From assembly GCA_963802915.1 (NCBI GenBank), contig CAWDKQ010000013.1, positions 496,001-560,000 of the forward strand: 64,000 nt of DNA, in the 5' to 3' direction. The translations under genes were made by a program, and so were the position numbers. The notes under the pieces are model-generated. The model saw only the letters and a program-made list of their open reading frames with translations, was not told the DNA's origin and did not search any database. Each line of letters opens with the position of its first letter. The stretch's first letter is position 1. This document shows, in pieces, positions 1-9,000 of this stretch. The DNA is from JAICMB01 sp963802915. Its GTDB lineage: Bacteria; Acidobacteriota; Terriglobia; Bryobacterales; Bryobacteraceae.

Positions 1-1
1 G

Positions 2-265
2 CTGACGGAAATCTTCGGCAAGAAACCGAAATTCGCCGACGTGCCCGGTCTTTGCAGAGCCGCCACGCTCAAGGAAATCGAAGCGCAAGGCTGGTCGCTC
101 AATCCCGGCCGCTACGTGGGCGTTGCGCCAGGCGAAGCCGTGAGCGACGAGGATTTCAAGGAACAACTCGAAACGCTGAACGAGGAACTCGAAACCCTCA
201 ACGCCCAGGCCCGCGAACTCGAACAAACCATCGCCCGCAACGTGGCGGAGATTCTGAGCCTGTGA
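2..265 (+). CDS. hsdM: HsdM, type I restriction-modification methyltransferase subunit (C-terminal end)
   Basis: The reading frame is open from the window edge to a TGA at 263-265, so only the last 87 residues of the protein are present. They fit the C-terminal helical tail of a type I N6-adenine methyltransferase subunit: the segment KPKFADVPGLCRAATL, then a GWSLNPGRYVG motif (classical in HsdM), then a Glu/Leu-rich coiled coil that contacts HsdS. The catalytic NPPF domain lies upstream of the window. The stop codon overlaps the hsdS start (ATGA), so the two are translationally coupled. HsdM modifies host DNA as part of the M2S or R2M2S complex. The assignment rests on the GWSLNPGRYVG motif and on the hsdS and hsdR neighbours. 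Confidence 0.9.
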   Translation: MTEIFGKKPKFADVPGLCRAATLKEIEAQGWSLNPGRYVGVAPGEAVSDEDFKEQLETLNEELETLNAQARELEQTIARNVAEILSL

Positions 266-1554
266 TGACCTGCGTTCTCAAGGACCTCATCGAGGTTTCC
301 AAGGATGGCGAATGGGGCAAGGGTGAGTCGTTCGATGACTCCGTTGAGATGCTCTGTATCCGTGGCACCGATTTTGAAGACGTGCGCTTTGGCGACGCCA
401 ACTCAACTCCACGGCGACACATTGCCAAGAAACATTCCGAAAGAAAGATGCTTCAACCGTGGGATTTGATTATCGAAGCAGCCGGGGGTACGAAAAACCA
501 AATTACCGGCAGGACAGTCCTGCTTCGCCCGCAGTTGTTCTCAAACTCCAAATTTCCGATCACCTGTGCGAGTTTTAGTCGCTTCATCCGACTCAAGACG
601 GACCTTTGCGATCCGCAATTCATGTTTTGGTATCTCCAACATCTCTACTATGCGGGTTTCATGCACGCATATCATACCCAGCATACCGGCGTGGCCCGTT
701 TCCAATGGACGACATTCTCGGAGCGTGAACCGTTTGAGCTTCCATCGCTTTCGGTACAACAACGGATAGCTGGCATCTTGTCAGCCTATGACGAATTGAT
801 CGAAAACAACCGGCGGCAGATTCGGATTCTGGATGCAATGGCTAGCGGTCTCTACCAGGAGTGGTTCGTCCAGTTCCGCTTCCCCGGTCGCGACAACTCC
901 CCGACCGTCGGTTCCTCCCATGGCGACATTCCGCAAGACTGGGAGGTTGCCGATCTTGAATCAGTTTGTATCGAGCCTAACGGAATCCAGACGGGGCCAT
1001 TCGGTAGCCAGCTTCACGAGGCCGACTATTCGGATGAGGGCGTACCCGTCGTGATGCCAACAAACCTCATTGGATTTCGTATCCGAACCGACGGCATTGC
1101 TCGTATCCCGGAGGCCACTGCCGATAAACTCTGTCGGCATAGGATGCAACCTGGCGATATCGTATATGGCCGTCGGGGAGACATCGGCCGCCGTGCATAC
1201 TTGATGCCACACCAGGCCGGATGGTTCTGCGGTACGGGATGCTTGCGCATTCGCCCCAACTCGCAGGCGGTGAATGGCTGGTATCTCTTCAATTACCTCG
1301 GGCAGGACAACGTGCTGGGCATCATTGCAGGGCGTGCCCAAGGCGTGACCATGCCGAATCTCAACACGGGCGTGATGGCATCAGTGCCTGTGAAGCTCCC
1401 ACCCCGAAAACTTCAGGATGACTTTGCCCGCCTGACGCTCCCAATGTCTGAAGCGCACGAAGCCCTCACAGCAAAAACTGAAAATCTCCGCCGCACACGC
1501 GATCTGCTGCTTCCGCGCCTGCTTTCAGGGCTGTTGAATATGGAAACGAACTGA
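265..1554 (+). CDS. hsdS: HsdS, type I restriction-modification specificity subunit
   Basis: This 429-residue protein is the DNA-recognition subunit of the type I system. The start ATG at 265 overlaps the hsdM stop; the frame is open further upstream only inside hsdM. It has the usual two-half plan: a first target-recognition domain to about residue 160, a conserved helical spacer (LPSLSVQQRIAGILSAYDEL then ENNRRQIRILDAMA), a second recognition domain beginning near IPQDWEVADL, with the typical QTGPFGSQLH segment, and a closing helical repeat ending RDLLLPRLLSG. Length and domain order are normal for the family and no frameshift is seen, unlike the following hsdR. The two target-recognition domains should define a bipartite site, which cannot be predicted by eye. 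Confidence 0.95.
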   Translation: MTCVLKDLIEVSKDGEWGKGESFDDSVEMLCIRGTDFEDVRFGDANSTPRRHIAKKHSERKMLQPWDLIIEAAGGTKNQITGRTVLLRPQLFSNSKFPITCASFSRFIRLKTDLCDPQFMFWYLQHLYYAGFMHAYHTQHTGVARFQWTTFSEREPFELPSLSVQQRIAGILSAYDELIENNRRQIRILDAMASGLYQEWFVQFRFPGRDNSPTVGSSHGDIPQDWEVADLESVCIEPNGIQTGPFGSQLHEADYSDEGVPVVMPTNLIGFRIRTDGIARIPEATADKLCRHRMQPGDIVYGRRGDIGRRAYLMPHQAGWFCGTGCLRIRPNSQAVNGWYLFNYLGQDNVLGIIAGRAQGVTMPNLNTGVMASVPVKLPPRKLQDDFARLTLPMSEAHEALTAKTENLRRTRDLLLPRLLSGLLNMETN

Positions 1555-1557
1555 ACC

Positions 1558-4500
1558 ATGCCCCACGCCTACACCGAAGACCAGCTTGTCGAGCAGCCCG
1601 CCATCGGGTTGTTCGCGGAGCTTGGCTGGCAAACGGTGTCGGCGTTGGAGGAGACATTCGGTCGCGGACGGCACGCTCGGGCGCGAGACAAAAGGCGAGG
1701 TGGTGCTAGTCCCGGCGCTGCGTGCGGCGTTGCTGCGGTTGAATCCGACTCTGCCGCCCGAGGCAATTTCCGCCGCCGTGGATGAATTGACCCGCGACCG
1801 TTCGGCCATGCTTCTTGCAGCGGCAAATCGCGAAGTCTATTTGCTGCTCAAGGAGGGCATCAAGGTTTCCGTGCCGGACCGCGAACGCGGCGGCCAGAAG
1901 ACGGAGCGGTTGCGGGTGATTGATTGGGAGAATCCGGAAGCAATGATTTCCTGCTGGTCAGCCAGTTCAGCGTCACCGGCGCGCTCTACACCTGCCGCCC
2001 GGATTTGGTCGGCTTCGTCAACGGCCTGCCGCTGGTGGTGATCGAGTTGAAAAAGCCCGGCGTGCCCGCCCGTGCGGCGTTCGACGAGAACCTGACGCAC
2101 TACAAGCAGCAAATCCCGGCGCTGTTCTGGTTCAACGCGCTGCTCATCGCCTCGAACGGCACGGACAGCCGCGTCGGCTCGCTCACGGCGGATTGGGAGC
2201 GGTTCTTCGAGTGGAAGCGCATCGAGCGCGAGGACGAGCCGCGCCGCGTGTCGCTGGAAGTGATGATTCGCGGCACCTGCGACAAGGTGCGGCTGCTCGA
2301 CCTGGTGGAGAATTTCACGCTGTTCTCCGAACACAAGGCCGGGCTGGTCAAGATCATCGGCCAGAATCACCAGTTCCTCGGCGTGAACAACGCCATCGCC
2401 TCGATGCTCGCAGCGCGCAAATCCGGGCCATGGGCGCGGCGGCGTGTTCTGGCAGACGCAGGGCAGCGGCAAGAGTTTCTCGATGGTGTTCTTCGCGCAG
2501 AAGGTGCTGCGCAAAGTGGCGGGCAACTGGACGTTCGTGGTCGTGACCGACCGCGTGGAACTGGACGACCAGATTGCCAAGACGTTCAAGGCGAGCGGCG
2601 CGGTGAGCGAAGCCGAGGGCGACGAGTGCCACGCCGCGAGCGGCGCGCACTTGCGGGAGTTGCTGCGCGGGAATCACCGCTACGTCTTCACGCTCATCCA
2701 CAAATTCCAGACGCCGGAACTGCTCTGCGACCGGCCCGACGTGATTGTGCTCACGGACGAGGCGCACCGCAGCCAATACGACACGCTGGCGCTGAACATG
2801 CGCGCCGCGCTGCCGAAGGCGCTGTTCTCGCCTTCACCGGCACGCCGCTCATCGCGGGCGAGGAACGGACGAAGGAGGTTTTCGGCGATTACGTTTCCAT
2901 CTACGACTTCCAGCAGTCGGTCGAGGACGGCGCGACCGTGCCGCTCTTTTACGAGAACCGCACGCCGGAGTTGCAGCTCGTGAACCCGGACCTGAACGAG
3001 GACATCTACAACCTCATCGAGGCGGCGGAACTCGACCCCGAACAGGAAGCGAAGCTCGAACGGGAGTTGGGCAGGCAATACCACATCCTCACCCGCGACG
3101 ACCGGCTTGGAGACGGTCGCGCAGGACATCGTGCGGCATTTCCTCGGGCGCGGCTTCGTCGGCAAGGCAATGGTGGTGTCCATTGACAAGGCCACTGCGT
3201 TGAAGATGCACGACAAGGTGCGGAAGCATTGGGCGGCGGAAACGGCGCGGGTGCAGAAGGAATTGGCGCACCGCGACTTGACCGATGCAGAAAGGCAGTC
3301 ATTGCGGCAACGGCTGGACGTGCTGCAAACCACTGACATGGCGCTGATCGTGTCGCCCGGCCAGAACGAGATCGCGCAGATGAAGGCGCACGGCCTCGAC
3401 ATCGTGCCGCACCGCAAGCGGATGAACGAGTCGAGCCGCCCTGGACGAGAAGTTCAAAGACCCGAACGACCCGCTGCGGCTGGTGTTCCTTTGCGCCATG
3501 TGGCTGACCGGCTTCGATGCGCCGAGTTGTTCCACGGTGTATCTCGACAAGCCGATGCGCAATCACACGCTGATGCAGACCATCGCCCGGGCGAACCGCG
3601 TTTTCCCCGGCAAGCATAGCGGCATGATCGTGGATTACGCGAACGTTTTCGCGTCGCTGGAAAAGGCGCTGGCGATCTATGGCGCGGGCAAAGACGGCAA
3701 AACGCCGGTGAAGGACAAGAAGGAAGCTCGTCGAGGACCTCCGGAAATCGCTGGAGGCCGCAACTTTCTTTTGCGCCGATAAGGGCGTTATGTTGGCCGC
3801 CATCGAACAGCTTCCCGTCGGGAGACATGGAGCGCCTCGCGCGAATTGACGATGCGGTGGACGCGCTGATCTCCCCCGATCCACTGCGGCGGGAGTTCCT
3901 CGGCCATGAACGCCTCGTCAGCACTCTTTTCAACGCAGTCAAGCCCGATCCGGCGGCGTTGGAGTTTGCCAGCCGAGCCGCCTGTCTTGCGGCCATCGCC
4001 GACGCGATCCGCGCCAAGCTCAATCCGAATCCAGCAGACATTTCGAGCGTCATGGGCGACATCAGCAAATTGCTCGATGATTCGATCACAGGCGTGGCCA
4101 TGCCTGCGAAGCCTGCGCCAGTGCTGGATTTGTCGAAGATAGATTTCGAGGCGCTGGGCAAGCGGTTTAAGGAATCAAAGCACAAGAACACCGATCTGGA
4201 AGTGCTCAAAGCCGCCATCCGCGCCCAGTTGGAAAAGCTGATTAGCCTCAACAGGACGCGGGCAGACTTCCAGGAGAAGTTCGAGGAACTGATCGAATCC
4301 TACAACGCGGGCAGCCGGAACATCGAAGACCTGTTCAATGAACTCGTCGCATTGAGCCGCACGCTGAGCGACGAAGAACAACGGCATGTCCGCGAACAGA
4401 TGACGGAGGAGGAGTTGGTGGTTTTCGACATCCTGACCCGGCCAGCACCGGAGTTGAGTACAGAAGAGCGTGCCGAGGTGAAAAAGGTGGCGAAGCAACT

Positions 4501-4714
4501 GCTGGACCGCTTGAAAACGCTGCTCGTGCTCGACTGGAGAAAACGCCAATCCGCCCGCGCACGTGTCGAAGACGCGATCAAGGATTTGCTCGATAGCGGA
4601 TTACCGCGCGCCTATTCAACCGACCTCTATAAACAAAAATGTTCCGCGATGTTCGAGCATTTCTATGAGAGCTATCCGCAGAATGATGCAGGTCCATATG
4701 CCGCAGGGGTTTGA
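1558..4714 (+). pseudogene. hsdR: HsdR, type I restriction endonuclease subunit, broken by eight frameshifts
   Basis: Starting three bases after hsdS, this region encodes a full-length HsdR only if the frame is changed near positions 1660, 1935, 2440, 2826, 3105, 3440, 3725 and 3822 (six shifts of +1 type, two of -1 type). Conserved parts in order are TEDQLVEQPAI at the N-terminus, the PD-(D/E)XK nuclease element LPLVVIELKKPG, the Walker A motif TQGSGKS, a DEAH-type box (LTDEAHRSQYD), the FTGTPL motif, the helicase element MQTIARANRVFPGK, and the C-terminal helical region ending at 4714. No extra in-frame stops occur between the shifts, so the coding signal is fresh. Either the gene decayed very recently or the consensus is wrong here. 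As read, no functional R subunit can be made and the system would be methylation-only. Confidence 0.9.
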
Positions 4715-4806
4715 TCGGCCGAGGAGCGCATCCCAACATGGCTGCCACTCGATGCGGCTTCAAAATTCGCTTAGCGTACTATATTTCTCTTTTTCTGTAG
4801 TGGCCC

Positions 4807-5244
4807 CTAAGCCAGCTGAGGATACCGCGCCTTGATCCACGCTTCCGCATCGACGGCAAATTGTTTGACGGATTTGAGCAGGGCATCGGCGTCGGTGTCG
4901 GTCACGCCGCCGGCGAAATCATATTCGCATTGGTTACGCTTCATCCGGCACCCATCGAAATACGCCGACAACTGCGCAAACGCCGGATCGGCCGCCTCCA
5001 GTGCCAGGAAGGTGTTGTAATGCCCGCCGACGGTGCGCGGGCGGTAACCGCAAGCCCGCACTACGAGCAGCGACAGCGTCCGGGCGGCATCATAGGCCAT
5101 GACGAAGCGGTAATCGGCGGAGAGGCCTGCGGAGGTAACGTCCTTCAGGCTGCGGGCAACGATGGAACGCAGATTGTCCAGCTCCGCCTTGCTGGGCGGG
5201 AGCGCGGTCACCCGGTTATCCGCCAGCAACTTTGCCCAGCTCAT
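4807..5244 (-). CDS. HEPN-domain protein, probable toxin of a HEPN/MNT pair
   Basis: This 145-residue all-helical protein starts inside the 3' end of the nucleotidyltransferase gene (29-base overlap) and is therefore co-translated with it. The residues DYRFVMAYDAARTLSLLVVRA followed by GGHYNTFLAL are typical of HEPN domains, and MKRNQCEYDF (residues 101-110) sits where the catalytic R-X4-6-H motif is expected. The histidine is absent; Tyr108 is in its place, as R103-N-x3-Y-D. HEPN toxins are RNases that are kept in check by an MNT partner, often by nucleotidylation of this tyrosine-containing motif. Without the histidine the RNase activity is uncertain, and it could instead be a non-catalytic HEPN partner. 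Confidence 0.7.
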   Translation of the reverse strand: MSWAKLLADNRVTALPPSKAELDNLRSIVARSLKDVTSAGLSADYRFVMAYDAARTLSLLVVRACGYRPRTVGGHYNTFLALEAADPAFAQLSAYFDGCRMKRNQCEYDFAGGVTDTDADALLKSVKQFAVDAEAWIKARYPQLA

Positions 5245-5818
5245 CCTTGTTACCTAACACGACGAGCCGGGGCTTGTCCAATACCTGCTTGAGAAAGTGG
5301 TCGTTCGCCGCGCGTTTGCGCTCGAATTCCGCCGGGGAATAGACGGTAGGATTGATCTCGCGGCCCAGCGATTCCCGCGCGCGCCGGAGCGGCAACGCAA
5401 GATCCTGGGGGGACACCTCGCCCACGACCATCAAATCAATATCGCTGTCGCTTTCCTCGCTGCCTGCAGCGATGGAACCGTAGACGAAGGCGGTCGTCAC
5501 CTTCGACGCAACGGATTTGAGAGCCTGAGCAAGGACATCCACCAGCCCGGCCGTCTTGAGCATCAGGCCGCGCAGATCGGGAAAGACCGGTGATTCGCGG
5601 TTCGCCTGATAATAGACCATGCGGCCCTGCCGGTGCGTCTTGAGGATTCCCGCTTCGGTCAGGTCGTGCAGCTCCCGTTGGAGGCTGGAAGAGGGGACGC
5701 CGAGCCGTTGCGCGAGTTCCGACGCGTACCAGTCCTTCTCAGGCTGCACGAGGGTGGCCGCCAGTATTCCCTGGCGGGTCTTCGGCAGCAGCGCATCGAG
5801 GGTCCGCATCTTTCGCAT
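5216..5818 (-). CDS. HTH-fused minimal nucleotidyltransferase (MNT), probable antitoxin
   Basis: This 200-residue protein joins an ArsR-like winged helix (about residues 10-75, with ASELAQRLGVPSSSLQRELHDL) to a minimal nucleotidyltransferase. The catalytic signature is intact: GS at 114-115 and the S-D-x-D triad at 125-128 in FVYGSIAAGS and SDSDIDLMVVG. It precedes the HEPN gene and overlaps it, the order expected for an antitoxin. The fused DNA-binding domain suggests it also represses its own promoter; a palindrome lies at 5822-5837, just upstream of the start. Met4 at 5809 is an alternative start, since no clear Shine-Dalgarno sequence precedes either. MNT antitoxins can AMPylate HEPN toxins. 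Confidence 0.85.
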   Translation of the reverse strand: MRKMRTLDALLPKTRQGILAATLVQPEKDWYASELAQRLGVPSSSLQRELHDLTEAGILKTHRQGRMVYYQANRESPVFPDLRGLMLKTAGLVDVLAQALKSVASKVTTAFVYGSIAAGSEESDSDIDLMVVGEVSPQDLALPLRRARESLGREINPTVYSPAEFERKRAANDHFLKQVLDKPRLVVLGNKDELGKVAGG

Positions 5819-5821
5819 ATT

Positions 5822-5837
5822 GCGTAAGTATATACGC
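5822..5837. promoter_or_regulatory. Palindrome upstream of HEPN/MNT operon, likely autoregulatory operator
   Basis: GCGTA-AGTATA-TACGC is a 16-base inverted repeat beginning 4 bases upstream of the MNT start codon. A further TTGCGTAA copy lies at 5841-5848, repeating the TGCGTAA half-site at 5821-5827. The position over the promoter or ribosome-entry region and the winged helix on the antitoxin suggest self-repression. Binding is inferred, not shown. Confidence 0.5.
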
Positions 5838-5955
5838 TATTTGCGTAACGTGCAAGCTTTGCCGGTTTCTCGTGTTGTTTCAGTGAGATACTACGATAAC
5901 GGGCCTTGCACCGTCTCGCCCCGCTTGCAGTACCGGGCTGTGAATCCAGGTACAA

Positions 5956-5973
5956 TCGTAATTCTTAATACGA
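5956..5973. promoter_or_regulatory. Inverted repeat upstream of the helicase-nuclease gene
   Basis: TCGTA and TACGA arms flank an 8-base AT-rich centre about 60 bases upstream of the helicase start. A TACAAT hexamer at 5951-5956 could be a -10 element, but no well-spaced -35 was recognised. It may be an operator for the large defence gene. The call rests only on symmetry and location. Confidence 0.25.
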
Positions 5974-6032
5974 ATGACAGCGAATGCCCCGTCTGGTAAG
6001 CATTTCAGATCAGAAGGGTTTACCTGACGAAC

Positions 6033-9000
6033 TTGAGCACAGTGCCTATGCCACTACCAAAACGTGAGTTTTCCAAGAGCAAGATGTCGATGTATCTTCG
6101 CACGCTTTGCGAGCGTGAGCTCTATCTGTCGCTCTTCTCGAATAACCCTGGCGAGTTGGAAAAGGCGGGCATTCCGGTGCCGCTCAAATCGCGCCCCGGA
6201 GTTCAGATCATTACGGCCTCCGGGCGTGAGTTCGAATACGAACAATACAATGTGCTGTGCAGTTCACTTCCCAACAACGTATTTGCCAAAAATAACGGGA
6301 CGGCGCCCGTCGATCTCCTGGACGCGCTTTCCAAGATCACGGTCCCAACGCTGATTCTTCAGCCTCAGATTGAGCCGGAGGACTTTCGCGGCATCGCGTT
6401 TACGAATATCGGTGTCCCGAAGAACAGCCAAAAGTTCATTCCCAAGATGTCCGGCTTGCGTCCGGACATCATCTTCGCTGACGTTCGCCGCGAAACCGAA
6501 TTCGAGATTCTGCCCGACGGAACCCGCCGCCAACTGCCGGAGAACGACAAGCGCATGGCGTTGTCGGTGATCGACCTGAAAAACATCACAGAAGCCAATG
6601 CCAGTTATTCTGCGGAAGTCTGCCTTTACGCGATTTTCGTAGCTAATTGGCTGCACACCGAAGGCAAGGCGTTTCTGGACAAGTTTTTCGTTTCCGACCG
6701 TATTTATCTCTGGCGGCACATTGAAATGCCCCATTTCATGAAGATCCTAAGCACCAAGGAAGGGGGAGACCATGCCAACCGCCTGAAGGCACTGCGCCAG
6801 GACCTGGAAGACGGTCTTGTGCTCTTCCTGATTTACATGCCTAGCGTGCGGAAATTCTTCTGCGAAGACTTGCCGCGAGTTGTGCAGCTTGGAGATTCGA
6901 AAGGCTGGAACGCCGTTCCCTACCATGTGAATCCACGATGCAGTTCATGCGACTGGCTTGGAAACCGCGTTTGGTTGTCTGATGACGACCGCAAGCACTT
7001 CGACGCTCACAAGAACAGCTACTGTACGCCGGCCGCGGAGAGTTCCGACCATCTCTCAAAGATGGCGACGCTGACGAAGGGTGCAAGCAGCGTTCTGTTT
7101 GTCGGTGGCCATCAGAACGTGGCCGGTTTGGTCGGCATAAAGCCAGAAGCGCCGGTTCTCCGCAAGCACTCCCTTCTCAAGCAGGACCGCCGGCAGATTT
7201 CCCACCGCGCGGAATCGATCAGCACGGGGAAGGTCACGGTGGACGATGTATCCAAAGTCGGAGGACTCGCAAAGCGGATTGGCGCTGAGTTCGACATCAT
7301 TGTCAACTTCGATTCCGGTTCGGGACTTCTGACGGGCATCGCTATTCGCGGAACGCTGTTCTCACCATTCGGCTCGAAATTTCCGGCCGTAGATGGCAAG
7401 GAGCCTTCGTCGGTCAAATCGCTGGGCGAAGATGCGTTTGTCGTCAACAAGGACACCGCCGTGGCCGAATGGGCCGCAGTGTTATCGTTTATCGAATGCT
7501 TCGCGGGCTGGATTGAGGAAGCTGAAAGCCAGTTTGCCGCGAACAACTTCAAAACGCTGCACACCCAGATTTGCTTCTGGGAAGCCCGCCAATATGAAGA
7601 GCTTTGTAACGCGTTTGGTAGGCACCTGCTCAACATTCTCGATCTGCCGGAACGCTCTCAGCGGGCATTGGCGTGGATCTTTCCACCGGATGAGTTGTTG
7701 GAAAAATCCGACCATATCTGCCCGAATATCGTCTTCATTCGAGACATCGTCGGGGGCTCGGTGCGCCTGCCGCAGTTCTTCGCCACCACTCTCATCGGAA
7801 CCGCCGAGCATTATCATCACGAGCGCATGCACCCGCGCAAGGTCGATAACTACTATCTCGAACCGCTTGGCAATGCGATTCCCCGTGAACGCATTTTCGA
7901 GATTTGGAAGTCCACCACAGGGACCGTCCGCATCTTCGGCAAGACCAGACCGATTACGGAAGCAATCACACGGTACGGCGATGTGCTGAAGTCTCATACC
8001 TGGGCGCTCGCCAGCATAACCGCCCGTTTGCGGATGGATCTAAAGGCCGCCATTAGCGGGGACGCACCGGCGCTTTCGATGACCATTCCCTCCGGCCTGG
8101 CGGGCGTCGCCTACGATTCGAAGGTATGGGACCGCTGGTCGCAGGTCTCGGCGGCCGTGGCGAAAACCGAGTCGCTGGGTTCGTTCATCGCTCGGGCAGA
8201 GTCGCTTGAAGCTTCATACAAAGCGATTTTGTTGGTGAGCCTGGTAAAGGATCACGGAAACAATTCGTTCGAATTCCTGGTCAGCGAAGATTCTTCAGAG
8301 GCGAAACTTGAGGAAGGCGATAGCTGCACCGTGGGAATTGTCAGTTGGCCGGGATTTCCGCTGGCTAACGGCAACTCGCTGGGGCTAAACCTTGACCCTA
8401 AGCTATCCTTTACACCAATGCACAGAGTGATAGCGGCTCGGATTGAAACATTCGACAGGGTGGCAAAGCGGCTGACCGTGACGCTGAGTGCGAAGTGGCA
8501 CGGAGTTGAAGCACAATTCAACGCCGTCATGGCGCAGGGGGTGCTTCCTATCGGTAAGGAACCTATTTACCTGCTCGAAGACTCCGCGTTTGATGATTCC
8601 GACGTGGTTACCGCCATCCTGCAGGAAATCGGCAATCCGAAGTGTTCCATAGCGGCACCCGAAGCGCTGGCCGCAATGGGTGCGTCCGCCGCGAAGAAAA
8701 TTCCGAAGGGCACCGATCCGGATTCTCCTATTGCGGAAGTGCTTTGGCAGGCGAATAAGCTTGCATCCAAGGTGCTCAGGAGCGCCAAGGATGTCGAGGC
8801 CATCGTCGGCTTTGCCAAGACGGCGAACAAATACGACCTTAATCCCAGCCAGATTGACGCGGTCAGGTCGTGTGCTAAGAACCAGTTGACCATTGTCTGG
8901 GGTCCGCCCGGAACCGGCAAAACCGACACCCTCGTAGCCTTTCTCCACTCGGTTATTCGGCAGAAAAAGGCCAGGAAAATTCTAATCGCCGGTCCAAACT

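Noticed and set aside
3006..3884. 292-codon minus-strand frame opposite hsdR
   Set aside because: It ignores the strong HsdR similarity on the plus strand and is Arg/Ser/Ala-rich.
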